This document shows positions 43,071 to 51,300 of a DNA stretch of 64,000 bases, piece after piece. The notes under the pieces were generated by a model. The model did not search any database, was not told the origin of the DNA, and saw only the letters and a program-made list of their open reading frames with translations. Origin of the DNA: Castellaniella sp036379515 (GTDB taxonomy: Bacteria > Pseudomonadota > Gammaproteobacteria > Burkholderiales > Burkholderiaceae_B); assembly GCF_036379515.1 (NCBI RefSeq), contig NZ_DASVGN010000038.1, forward strand, positions 186,001 to 250,000, in the 5' to 3' direction. A program made the position numbers and the translations under genes. Numbering within the stretch: the first letter of the stretch is position 1; every line of letters begins with the position of its first letter.

Positions 43071-43628
43071 CTACAGCAAGCCGAGCTGCAACTTCGCTGG
43101 TTCGCTGATCATGTCACGGCTCCAAGGCGGGTCCCAGACGAGATCGACCACCGCCTCGTCCACACCTTCGATGTTGAGCAGCTTGTTGCGAGCTTCATCC
43201 GAGATCATGGTCCCCATGCCGCAACCGGCGGCGGTGAGTGTCATGGACATCTCGATACGAAAGCGTTCGGGCGCGCCCGCAGGCTCTACCTTGAGGCTGT
43301 AGACCAGGCCAAGGTTCACGATGTCGACCGGGATTTCTGGATCGTAGCAGGTGGACAGGATTTCCCAGGCAGCGTCCTCGACGGCATCAGCCGTAATGGG
43401 GCCTTCGTGCTTGTGCTCGACCGACTCGGTGGGCTCAAAGCCCAACGCATCGCCATCCTTGCCTTCGACCCGATACAGGTTGCCTTCTACCATCACGGTA
43501 TAGGTGCCACCCAGCTGCTGCGTGATGGTCGCCTCGCAGCCCGCCTCGATGGTGACTGGGGACCCGTATGGCACCGTCACAGCGGCGCAATCGCGGCTGA
43601 CGATAACTTCCTGACGTTCCATGCCCAT
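43071..43628 (-). CDS. sufT: Fe-S assembly protein SufT (DUF59)
   Basis: 185-residue SufT-type protein. The N-terminal third (ERQEVIVSRDCAAVTVPYGS) is followed by a MIP18/DUF59 domain (DAAWEILSTCYDPEIPVDIV, NLGLVY). The conserved segment MTLTAAGCGMGTMISDEAR holds the key Cys. SufT is a maturation factor that helps deliver clusters to target proteins. It is the last gene of the suf operon, 21 bp after sufU, and ends at an intrinsic terminator. Confidence 0.92.
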   Translation of the reverse strand: MGMERQEVIVSRDCAAVTVPYGSPVTIEAGCEATITQQLGGTYTVMVEGNLYRVEGKDGDALGFEPTESVEHKHEGPITADAVEDAAWEILSTCYDPEIPVDIVNLGLVYSLKVEPAGAPERFRIEMSMTLTAAGCGMGTMISDEARNKLLNIEGVDEAVVDLVWDPPWSRDMISEPAKLQLGLL

Positions 43629-43649
43629 TGCAATACCTTCTGATTCAGA

Positions 43650-44102
43650 TTATTCGGTCACAGCCATGTCACCCGCATGGGTGATGGCATTGTGCAGCGT
43701 GTGCCAGGCCAGCGTCGCGCATTTGACCCGCGACGGAAACTCGCGCACCCCAGACAAGGCCTCGAGTTTGCCCAGATCACAGTCCGGGTGTGCTTCGGTG
43801 AGCATGGCGTGGATATTCTCGAACAAGGCTTCCACCTCGTCGACAGGCATGCCACGCACCGCTTCAGTCATGAGTGACGCAGAAGCCTTGGAGATGGCAC
43901 AACCGTGGCCGATGAAGCTCACGTCCTGTACCACACCATCGGCCACCTTCACGAACACCGTGAGTTGGTCGCCACACAGGTGGTTGAAGCCATTGGCATG
44001 ATCCGAGGCATCTTCCATGACATGGAAGTTGCGCGGATTGCGGTTGTGATCAAAGATGACTTCCTGATACAGGTCTCTCAGGCCGTCGCCAGAATCTCTC
44101 AT
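43650..44102 (-). CDS. sufU: SufU-type Fe-S scaffold / sulfurtransferase
   Basis: 150-residue IscU/SufU-like protein. Cysteines are in FNHLCGDQLTVF, GHGCAISKASASLM and RVKCATLAWHTL, with the Asp after the first Cys (CGD) as in zinc-binding SufU. It accepts sulfur from SufS and passes it to SufBCD, or scaffolds a cluster. Its ATG overlaps the sufS stop by 4 nt. Length and insertion pattern fit SufU rather than IscU. Confidence 0.92.
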   Translation of the reverse strand: MRDSGDGLRDLYQEVIFDHNRNPRNFHVMEDASDHANGFNHLCGDQLTVFVKVADGVVQDVSFIGHGCAISKASASLMTEAVRGMPVDEVEALFENIHAMLTEAHPDCDLGKLEALSGVREFPSRVKCATLAWHTLHNAITHAGDMAVTE

Positions 44103-45346
44103 CGAGACACTCCAAACAGTTTCTGTGCTTTTTGCACGCCCGCCACCAGAGCGTCGACGTCGCGGCTGTCGTTATACAGTGCAAAGGATGCGCGAGCAGT
44201 ACCCGGAATACCGAACCGCGTCATGAGCGGCATGGCGCAATGGTGTCCTGCACGGATGGCAACCCCCTCGGTGTCGAGAATGGTGCCCAGATCGTGCGGA
44301 TGGATGTCATCCACCAGGAAGGACAAAATGCCCGCCTTGTGAGGTGCCGTGCCGATGATCCGTACACCCGGCAGCGCCTGCATGCGCTCGGTGGCCTCGT
44401 TCAGCAGGACGGCCTCGTGGGCCGCAATACGGTCCAGGCCCACACCCAGCACGTAGTCGATCGCAACCCCCAGCACGACGGCGCCCGCGATGTTGGCCGT
44501 ACCCGCTTCGAAGCGCTGCGGGCCGCTGGCCCAGGTGCTATGCTCAAAGCTGACGGTACGAATCATGTCGCCGCCGCCTTGCCAGGGCGGCAGATCGGCC
44601 AGAATGGCACTGCGCACATACAAGGCGCCGATGCCCGTAGGGCCGTAGATCTTGTGGCCGGAGAACGCGTAAAAGTCGCAATCCAGCGCCTGCACGTCCA
44701 CCTTGGCATGCGCGACGGCCTGAGCGCCGTCCACCAACACCAGTGCCCCAGCCGCATGCGCCATGCGCACCAGATCGGCCACGGGGTTCACGGTACCCAA
44801 GGCATTGGACACATGGGCGAGGCCCACCAGGCGGGTATGTTCATTCAGCTGGCTGCGAAAATCTGCAACATCCAGCTCGCCATCGTCCAGCACCTTGGCG
44901 TGACGCAGTACAGCCCCGGTGCGCTCGCACAGCAGTTGCCAAGGCACGATATTGGAGTGGTGCTCCATATCCGTCACCAGAATCTCGTCGCCCGCCTTCA
45001 GCTGCAAGCCCCACGTCTGCGCTACCAGATTGATGGATTCGGTGGTGCCCCGGGTGAAGATGATGTCCTTGGCTTTGGGAGCGTTGAGCAGCCGGCGCAC
45101 TTGCTCGCGGCCTTCTTCATAGCGGTCGGTCGCGTGCTGCGAGAGCCAATGCACACCCCGGTGGATGTTGGCATTGGAATGCTCGTAGAACTCCGTAAGA
45201 GCGTCAATGACCACGCTCGGCTTTTGCGTCGTGGCGCCGTTATCCAGGTAAGCCAGGCGTTTGCCGCGTACAGCTTGCGACAAAATGGGGAAATCGGCGC
45301 TGCGGTCCAACAGGCTGGCCTCCAGGGCCGTCACAGGCGCGTTCAT
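44099..45346 (-). CDS. sufS: Cysteine desulfurase SufS
   Basis: 415-residue class V PLP enzyme that takes sulfur from cysteine. The PLP lysine is in FAFSGHKIYGPTGIGALY (written here in part as seen, YAFSGHKIYGPTG). The persulfide Cys is in IRAGHHCAMPLMTRFG. The start MNAPVTALEASLLDR at 45346 has GGAGG 7 nt upstream and overlaps the sufD stop by 4 nt; a 71-codon open extension lies inside sufD. It partners SufU. Confidence 0.95.
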   Translation of the reverse strand: MNAPVTALEASLLDRSADFPILSQAVRGKRLAYLDNGATTQKPSVVIDALTEFYEHSNANIHRGVHWLSQHATDRYEEGREQVRRLLNAPKAKDIIFTRGTTESINLVAQTWGLQLKAGDEILVTDMEHHSNIVPWQLLCERTGAVLRHAKVLDDGELDVADFRSQLNEHTRLVGLAHVSNALGTVNPVADLVRMAHAAGALVLVDGAQAVAHAKVDVQALDCDFYAFSGHKIYGPTGIGALYVRSAILADLPPWQGGGDMIRTVSFEHSTWASGPQRFEAGTANIAGAVVLGVAIDYVLGVGLDRIAAHEAVLLNEATERMQALPGVRIIGTAPHKAGILSFLVDDIHPHDLGTILDTEGVAIRAGHHCAMPLMTRFGIPGTARASFALYNDSRDVDALVAGVQKAQKLFGVSR

Positions 45347-46653
45347 GCTGCTTCCTCCATGAAGGCGCCACCCGGCAGCAAGGCCCGGATAGCGTGCTCG
45401 ACGCGGTGACGCAAGACTGGCAGCTCGATGCGCGCCACGCTGGTGGCCGCAAAAGCGTACGTCAGAATATCGCGGGCACGGGCTTCGTCTATCCCGCGGG
45501 TGCGCAGATAGAACAGGCTTTCGGGGTCGATCTGCCCTACCGTGGCGCCATGGGCGCACTTGACGTCATCGGCATAGATTTCCAGCTCAGGCCGGGCATC
45601 CGACTTGGCCAAGCGGGACAACAACAAGCTGTCGGTACGCTGGACGGCATCGGTACCATCGGCACCATCCGCCACCAGAATCTTGCCGTGAAACACGCCA
45701 TGCCCAGTATCGGCCATGATGCCTCGATAGGTTTCATGGCTGACGCAGCGGGGCTTCTCGTGTGCAATCAGCGTGTGATGATCCACATGCCGGCGCTTGT
45801 CCACGTAGTAGAGCCCATTGAACATGGTCTCGCAGCGCTCGTCGTCGAAGTGCGTGATGATGTCGTGGCGTGACAGGCGTGCCCCCAACGATACGGAGTG
45901 CGAACCAAAGTACGAGCCATGCTCCTGTGTGGCCTCGATCTCGCCCAGATGCCAGGCTTGCTCGGATTCCTGCTGCAGCTTGATGTGCGTGATGCGTGCA
46001 TCGCGGTCAAGCTGCAAGCGTGTCACGGCATGCCTGAAGTTGGCCGCCCCCGGGACTCCGATGTAATGTTCGACGACCGTGGCCTGCGCGCCTGCACCCG
46101 CCACGATCACGTGACGCAGAAAGTGAGCCGCCTTGGGAGAGGCCGCCGCACACACGATGTGGATGGGCTGCTCGGCGACCGCAGAGGCGGCCAGCTGCAC
46201 CCAGGCGCCATCGCTGGCGAGCGCCAGGTTCAGGGCGCTGGTGCCATAGCCCTGCTCAGGCTTGCCATACAGGGCCTGAATCGCATCGGCATCGTGCTGC
46301 CAACCCCGTGACAGGGCGGATACCACCACACCGTCTGGCAATTCGCTCAGATCAGACAGAGATTCGTCGAACGCGCCATCCACGAACACCAGCCAATGCC
46401 CAGACTCCCCCGCCTTCAATGCGGCAATCTGCTCGGCCACCGATTGGCGATCGCCTTCCTGAAATGTCGCTGCAGCCAGCGGTGACAGCGACGTGTGATG
46501 CCAGGCCTCGATCTTGGTGGTCGGCCAGCCTTCGGTCATGAAGCGATCCAGCGCCTGTTGGCGCAGGTCCTTCAGCCAAGGTAGCGCAGCACCGGGCAAA
46601 GCACCTGCACGCTGTGCAAAGGTGTCCGCCCAAAATTGGAGATCGCCGCTCAT
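45343..46653 (-). CDS. sufD: SufD, Fe-S assembly complex subunit
   Basis: 436-residue beta-helical SufD. Characteristic sequences are YIGVPGAANFRHAVTRLQLD, GAQATVVEHYIG, HHTLIAHEKPRCVSHETYRG and IDPESLFYLRTRGIDEARAR, and the end VARIELPVLRHRVEHAIRAL is typical. It forms SufBC2D with SufB and SufC. Its ATG overlaps the sufC stop (ATGA), and it overlaps sufS at the other end. Confidence 0.96.
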   Translation of the reverse strand: MSGDLQFWADTFAQRAGALPGAALPWLKDLRQQALDRFMTEGWPTTKIEAWHHTSLSPLAAATFQEGDRQSVAEQIAALKAGESGHWLVFVDGAFDESLSDLSELPDGVVVSALSRGWQHDADAIQALYGKPEQGYGTSALNLALASDGAWVQLAASAVAEQPIHIVCAAASPKAAHFLRHVIVAGAGAQATVVEHYIGVPGAANFRHAVTRLQLDRDARITHIKLQQESEQAWHLGEIEATQEHGSYFGSHSVSLGARLSRHDIITHFDDERCETMFNGLYYVDKRRHVDHHTLIAHEKPRCVSHETYRGIMADTGHGVFHGKILVADGADGTDAVQRTDSLLLSRLAKSDARPELEIYADDVKCAHGATVGQIDPESLFYLRTRGIDEARARDILTYAFAATSVARIELPVLRHRVEHAIRALLPGGAFMEEAA

Positions 46654-47441
46654 GCCGACGCTCCTCGCCCCATGGCGCGGCGCAACGGACGAGCCGGCGT
46701 GGCTTCGTCGATCCAGCCATAGCCCTTTGCTTCGAGTTCGAGAGCAAGTTCTTTGCCTCCCGAACGCACGATCTTCCCGTGTGCGAGCACGTGTACAAAG
46801 TCCGGCACGATGTAATCCAGCAAACGCTGATAGTGCGTGATGACGATCATGGACCGCTCAGGAGCGCGCAGACGGTTCACGCCATCGGCCACGATCTTGA
46901 GCGCGTCGATGTCCAGCCCGGAGTCGGTCTCGTCCAGAATGGCCAGCTTGGGTTCGAGCAGCGACATCTGCAGCACTTCGTTGCGCTTCTTTTCGCCCCC
47001 CGAGAATCCCTCGTTCACGGAGCGGTAAAGGAATTCATCCTTCATGCCCACGAGCTTCATTTCTTCTTTGGCCTTCTTGACGAAATCCATGGCATCGAGC
47101 TCGGGCAGGCCACGCTTGCGGCGCATGGCATTGACTGAGGCACGCATGAAATACGCGTTGGAGACGCCAGGAACCTCAATGGGGTACTGGAACGCCAGGA
47201 AGATGCCTGCACGCGCACGCTCTTCGACCGGCAAGGCAAGCAGATCCTGGCCTTCGAATTCGACTGTCCCTTCAGTGACCTTATAGGCTTCGCGCCCCGT
47301 CAGCACCTGAGACAGCGTGCTCTTGCCCGCCCCGTTGGGGCCCATGATGGCGTGGATTTCGCCCGGATTGATGACGAGGTCCAGACCTCGCAGGATTTCT
47401 TTGCCTTCGACCGAGGCGTGCAGATTCTTGATATTCAGCAT
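46650..47441 (-). CDS. sufC: SufC, ABC-type ATPase of the Fe-S assembly complex
   Basis: 263-residue soluble ABC ATPase powering SufBCD. Walker A is GPNGAGKSTL, the signature FSGGEKKRNEVLQMSLLEP, Walker B LAILDETDSGLD and the switch His VITHYQRLLDYI. MLNIKNLHASVEGKEILRGL is the standard opening. It lies 9 bp after sufB and overlaps sufD by 4 nt. Confidence 0.98.
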   Translation of the reverse strand: MLNIKNLHASVEGKEILRGLDLVINPGEIHAIMGPNGAGKSTLSQVLTGREAYKVTEGTVEFEGQDLLALPVEERARAGIFLAFQYPIEVPGVSNAYFMRASVNAMRRKRGLPELDAMDFVKKAKEEMKLVGMKDEFLYRSVNEGFSGGEKKRNEVLQMSLLEPKLAILDETDSGLDIDALKIVADGVNRLRAPERSMIVITHYQRLLDYIVPDFVHVLAHGKIVRSGGKELALELEAKGYGWIDEATPARPLRRAMGRGASA

Positions 47442-47450
47442 GATGGCTCC

Positions 47451-48905
47451 TTAACCGACGCTACCTTCCAGGCTCACGCCGAGCAGATTCTGCGCTTCGA
47501 CGGCGAACTCCATGGGCAATTCCTTGAAAACTTCCTTGCAGAAGCCATTGACGATCATCGACACGGCGTCCTCGGCCGAAAGGCCACGCTGCATGGCATA
47601 AAACAACTGATCTTCTGCAATGCGCGAAGCGGTGGCCTCGTGCTCTACATTGGCGCTAGGGTTCTGCACTTCGATCGTCGGGAAGGTATGTGCTGCACAT
47701 TCCTTGCCGATCAAAAGCGAGTCGCACTGTGTGTAATTACGCGCGTTCTCTGCCTTGGGCGTCATGCGCACCAGGCTGCGGAAGGTGTTTTCGCCATGCC
47801 CGGCTGAAATGCCCTTCGAAATGACCGTGCTGCGCGTATTGCGCCCCATATGAACCATTTTGGTGCCCGTATCGGCCTGCTGATAGTGGTTGGACACGGC
47901 TACCGAGTAGAACTCGCCCACGGAATCATCGCCCCGCAGGATCACGCTGGGGTATTTCCAGGTGATGGCCGAGCCGGTCTCGACTTGGGTCCAGGCAATG
48001 CGCGAGCGCGCACCGCGGGCATCGCCACGCTTGGTGACGAAGTTGTAGATGCCGCCCACGCCGTTCGCATCGCCGGGGTACCAGTTCTGCACCGTGGAAT
48101 ACTTGATCCTGGCGTCTTCGAGGGCAACGAGTTCCACCACAGCTGCGTGCAGCTGATTCTCGTCGCGCATGGGCGCCGTACAGCCTTCCAGGTAGCTGAC
48201 CACAGCACCTTCATCGGCAATGATGAGCGTGCGTTCGAACTGCCCGGAATCGGCATTGTTGATGCGGAAATACGTGGACAGCTCCATGGGGCACTTCACC
48301 CCCTTGGGGATGTAGACAAAGGAGCCATCCGAGAACACGGCCGAATTGAGTGCCGCATAGAAATTATCGCCCGGGGGCACGACTGAACCCATGTACTTCT
48401 GGACCAGATCCGGGTGAGACCGCACGGCCTCGGAGAACGAACAGAAAATGATTCCTACGTCCGCCAGCTGCTTGCGAAAGGTCGTGGCCACAGACACGGA
48501 GTCGAACACGGCATCGACCGCAACCCCGGCGAGCTTGGCGCGTTCGTGCAACGGTACTCCGAGCTTCTCATAGGTCTTGAGCAGTTCAGGATCGACTTCG
48601 TCCAGACTTTTGGGCGCGTTTTCCTTGGACTTGGACTTGGGCGCCGAATAATAGCTGATGTCCTGGTAATTGGGCTCGGGAAAATGCGCCTTCGACCAGG
48701 TAGGCTGCGACATTTTCAGCCAGGCGCGATAGGCCTTCAGGCGCCATTCGAGCATGAACTCGGGCTCATGCTTGACCGCAGACAGGCGGCGAATCACGTC
48801 CTCGTCCAACCCCTTGGGGAAGGTCTCGGATTCGATCTCGGTCACGAATCCGGCGTCGTACTCACGATCGAGGAAGGAATCGAGCTTGTCGTTGACAGTA
48901 CTCAT
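47451..48905 (-). CDS. sufB: SufB, Fe-S scaffold subunit
   Basis: 484-residue SufB, the subunit on which clusters are built. Family sequences are FKYPVGVPL-type region YSAPKSKSKENAPKSLDEVD, GVKCPMELSTYFRINNADSG, LEGCTAPMRDENQLHAAVVE and SAGHGENTFRSLVRM. The C-terminal segment AMQRGLSAEDAVSMIVNGFC is diagnostic. The ATG at 48905 overlaps the sufR stop; GGAG lies 9 nt upstream. Confidence 0.97.
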   Translation of the reverse strand: MSTVNDKLDSFLDREYDAGFVTEIESETFPKGLDEDVIRRLSAVKHEPEFMLEWRLKAYRAWLKMSQPTWSKAHFPEPNYQDISYYSAPKSKSKENAPKSLDEVDPELLKTYEKLGVPLHERAKLAGVAVDAVFDSVSVATTFRKQLADVGIIFCSFSEAVRSHPDLVQKYMGSVVPPGDNFYAALNSAVFSDGSFVYIPKGVKCPMELSTYFRINNADSGQFERTLIIADEGAVVSYLEGCTAPMRDENQLHAAVVELVALEDARIKYSTVQNWYPGDANGVGGIYNFVTKRGDARGARSRIAWTQVETGSAITWKYPSVILRGDDSVGEFYSVAVSNHYQQADTGTKMVHMGRNTRSTVISKGISAGHGENTFRSLVRMTPKAENARNYTQCDSLLIGKECAAHTFPTIEVQNPSANVEHEATASRIAEDQLFYAMQRGLSAEDAVSMIVNGFCKEVFKELPMEFAVEAQNLLGVSLEGSVG

Positions 48906-49402
48906 TTGGACAGACTCCACGGGATATTTGAAACACCGCGCGACGCCTCGACGGCGGCAACGGCAGACACCGGGGCAGAAACCCCCCGGGGTGGGATTTC
49001 TCCCGCCACCATGTCGGCGACGGAAACAGATTCAAGAGTGCGGCGCACGACGGCGTTGATGCGCTGCCAATAGGGCCGAACACGGCAAGCTGCCTCGACC
49101 GAACAGACGCCGGGCAGCGCCGTGCATTCAGTCAGCCCAAACGGCTGGTCTTCGAGCGCGTCGATGACTTGTGCAACCGTGATGTGTTCTGCAGTGCGCC
49201 CCAGCCGGTATCCGCCGTGCGCACCGCGCGTGCTGGCCACGAGCTCGTGCTGTGCCAGCAGCTTGAGTACTTTGCTGACCACGGGTTGGCCCAGGCCCAG
49301 TGCCCCAGCAAGTTCTGCGGCGCTGCACACATGCGTCGGGTGCACGGCCATGTGCGTGAGCACAAGGATTCCGTAATCGACGATCTTGCTGATGCGCAGC
49401 AT
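48902..49402 (-). CDS. sufR: Rrf2-family suf operon regulator SufR/IscR-like
   Basis: 166-residue Rrf2 regulator. The winged HTH (MLRISKIVDYGILVLTHMAV; VVSKVLKLLAQHELVAS) precedes three cysteines in CTALPGVCSVEAACRV, the spacing that binds a 2Fe-2S cluster in IscR-type sensors. It is the first gene of the suf operon and should repress it when clusters are plentiful. A strong promoter lies just upstream. Confidence 0.92.
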   Translation of the reverse strand: MLRISKIVDYGILVLTHMAVHPTHVCSAAELAGALGLGQPVVSKVLKLLAQHELVASTRGAHGGYRLGRTAEHITVAQVIDALEDQPFGLTECTALPGVCSVEAACRVRPYWQRINAVVRRTLESVSVADMVAGEIPPRGVSAPVSAVAAVEASRGVSNIPWSLSK

Positions 49403-49435
49403 CGAGGCATCCGTGACTGAGGTGAAGGAAATGAA

Positions 49436-49465
49436 ATAGTACTTCTTTGGTACGGTTTAGGTCAA
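49436..49465 (-). promoter_or_regulatory. suf operon promoter
   Basis: On the minus strand TTGACC (49460-49465) and TACTAT (49436-49441) are separated by 18 bp, 34 bp before the sufR start. GTAC words flank the -10/spacer (GTACTTCTTTGGTAC) as a possible short dyad for SufR binding, which is inference. Confidence 0.65.
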
Positions 49466-49587
49466 ACCCTGCCTTGCCTGGTTGAGGAATTTCGATACGA
49501 CCCTCAAAAGGAACAGCGCATACAATAGATCTCATTTCGAAAACCCCAGGATCGTGCCTGCACGTTCCCTAGAGTCGTACACGAGGT

Positions 49588-50100
49588 ATGAGCGTTTCCG
49601 TTTTTGACTACGAAGCCGAACTCACCGCTTGCGCGGCGGGTGATCGCTCGGCCTTTCTGGCGCTGTTCACACAAGAAGCCGGCCCCATGTTCACGCTGGT
49701 GCAGCACATGCTGGGAAACGAAGCCGAAGAGGTCGTGCACGAAACCTTCGTCCTCATATGGCGCAATGCAGCAGGCTACAGCGCCTCGCTGGGAACGGCG
49801 CGCGCCTGGATGTACAGCATCCTGCGCTACCGCGCACTCAGCCACTTGCATCAATTGACCGCCTCGGGCGAAGCGCGGGAACAGCCTCCACTTCCAGTCC
49901 TGAATCCTCAACCTGACTCCGGTGCCATCGCCAACACCCTGGCGTCTTTACCGCAACCCCAGCTGGACGCGCTGCTACAGGCCTATCTGCACGGTGGGGA
50001 TTACGCCCACATCGCCGAGAAATTGGACCGGTCCGAACCCGACATCCAGGCTTCAATAGAATCGGCACTCGCACGTATCGACGAGGCTGTACGCGCATGA
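49588..50100 (+). CDS. ECF-family RNA polymerase sigma factor
   Basis: 170-residue sigma-70 ECF factor. Region 2 includes DRSAFLALFTQEAGPMFTLV, EAEEVVHETFVLIWRNAAGY and the RAWMYSILRYRALSHL segment. Region 4 is DALLQAYLHGGDYAHIAEKL with a helix-turn-helix. Its stop overlaps the start of the downstream membrane protein by 4 nt, the usual sigma/anti-sigma arrangement. Its regulon is unknown. The 185-bp gap shared with sufR contains GGAAC near 49511, which could be part of an autoregulated promoter. Confidence 0.88.
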   Translation: MSVSVFDYEAELTACAAGDRSAFLALFTQEAGPMFTLVQHMLGNEAEEVVHETFVLIWRNAAGYSASLGTARAWMYSILRYRALSHLHQLTASGEAREQPPLPVLNPQPDSGAIANTLASLPQPQLDALLQAYLHGGDYAHIAEKLDRSEPDIQASIESALARIDEAVRA

Positions 50101-50612
50101 AAGCCCAGCGTTCGTACTCTGACCCTGAAATCGCGCGCTACGTGCTGGGTCTGGACATGGCCGACCAAGCGCAGGACATTCAAACGCTACTCGCGCATGA
50201 CGATGCCGCGGCCGCCCGCGCCCTGAAATGGGAGGCCTACCTGCTAGGCATCGTGGACGCGCTGCCTCACGCCGCTGCGCCCGATACGTTGCTTCCTCGC
50301 ATCCAGCAGACACTGGGCATGACGTTCGAGGCTCCCGAAGCCGCCACAGTGCTCGGAGAAACGCGCGAACGGACCCGTACTGCCCGACGCCAGCACCCCA
50401 CGATTTCGTGGGCAGCCTGGCTCAAACGCGTTCCGATTCCTCAGATGCTCAGACACCCTAGCCGCAAGGCCGCGATCACTGGGGCTGCAGTAGGGGCAGT
50501 GCTCGTGATATTGATCGCGATCGTGACCTGGGCCAGCGTGAGGACTACGCCCACGAGCGTGGTTCACGAAGTCGTGTCCACCCAGAACACCGCCCCGCTA
50601 CCAAAACATTAA
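50097..50612 (+). CDS. Probable membrane-bound anti-sigma factor
   Basis: 171-residue protein with a cytoplasmic helical N-terminus (SYSDPEIARYVLGLDMADQA), a basic linker (LKRVPIPQMLRHPSRK) and one transmembrane helix near 125-147 (AAITGAAVGAVLVILIAIVT). A short periplasmic tail follows. No zinc-binding H-x3-C-x2-C motif is present. ATGA overlap with the ECF sigma gene is the main reason for the call. It converges on merR with overlapping stop codons. Confidence 0.78.
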   Translation: MKAQRSYSDPEIARYVLGLDMADQAQDIQTLLAHDDAAAARALKWEAYLLGIVDALPHAAAPDTLLPRIQQTLGMTFEAPEAATVLGETRERTRTARRQHPTISWAAWLKRVPIPQMLRHPSRKAAITGAAVGAVLVILIAIVTWASVRTTPTSVVHEVVSTQNTAPLPKH

Positions 50613-50992
50613 TCCGACAGCGCCTGCGAAAGGCCATCGCGCGCAGCAATCAGGCCTGCGCGCAAAGCCTGCAGCTCTGCAGCAGAGAGGCGGATAGCCG
50701 CATCCTGATCGTGAGGAACCTCGCTGCCGTCTCCGAGGCGATTACGCGCCCCTGCGATGGTGAAGCCTTGCTCGTAGAGCAGGTCGCGAATACGGCGCAC
50801 CAACAGCACTTCGTGGTGCTGGTAATAGCGCCGATTACCTCGCCGCTTGACGGGTTTGAGCTGCGCGAATTCTTGTTCCCAGTAGCGCAGAATGTGCGGC
50901 TTCACGCCGCAGAGTTCACTGACCTCGCCAATGGTGAAATAGCGCTTGGCTGGAATGGGAGGCAAAGGCGCGGAGCTGGCAGCCAGCATCAT
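50609..50992 (-). CDS. MerR-family transcriptional regulator downstream of ihfA
   Basis: 127-residue MerR-like protein. The winged HTH is FTIGEVSELCGVKPHILRYW followed by EQEFAQLKPVKRRGNRRYY, and RRIRDLLYEQGFTIAGARNR completes the domain. The remainder is a short helix without metal-binding cysteines. Its ATG overlaps the ihfA stop (ATGA). A MerR gene immediately after ihfA is the standard arrangement in many proteobacteria; its targets are unknown. Confidence 0.9.
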   Translation of the reverse strand: MMLAASSAPLPPIPAKRYFTIGEVSELCGVKPHILRYWEQEFAQLKPVKRRGNRRYYQHHEVLLVRRIRDLLYEQGFTIAGARNRLGDGSEVPHDQDAAIRLSAAELQALRAGLIAARDGLSQALSD

Positions 50993-51291
50993 GAAGCATC
51001 TCCGGCGACACCCTCTTTGAGCTTCTGACTGGCGTGAAACGTGACTACCCGGCGCGCCAGGATGGGAATGACCTCGCCCGTCTTGGGATTGCGCCCCGGA
51101 CGCGGCGGCTTCTGACGCACCTGGAAACTGCCAAATCCAGAAAGCTTGACTTCAACCCCCTGGATGAGAGCGTCGCGAACTTCAGTGAAGAACGTATCGA
51201 CGACGTCCTTGGCTTCGCGCTTGTTCAAGCCCACCCGTTCGAACAAAAGTTCGGCCAGCTGAGCTTTGGTCAGTGTTCCGTCATTCACCAA
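50989..51291 (-). CDS. ihfA: Integration host factor alpha subunit
   Basis: 100-residue HU/IHF-family DNA-bending protein. Key features are LTKAQLAELLFERVGLNKRE, the DNA-intercalation arm GRNPKTGEVIPILARRVV and VKLSGFGSFQVRQK. No ATG is present at the start. TTG at 51289-51291 and GTG at 51286-51288 lie 5 and 8 nt after AGGAGG, so either may be used. The SD overlaps the pheT stop codon, so translation is coupled to pheT. Confidence 0.95.
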   Translation of the reverse strand: MVNDGTLTKAQLAELLFERVGLNKREAKDVVDTFFTEVRDALIQGVEVKLSGFGSFQVRQKPPRPGRNPKTGEVIPILARRVVTFHASQKLKEGVAGDAS

Positions 51292-51300
51292 TGTGTCCTC

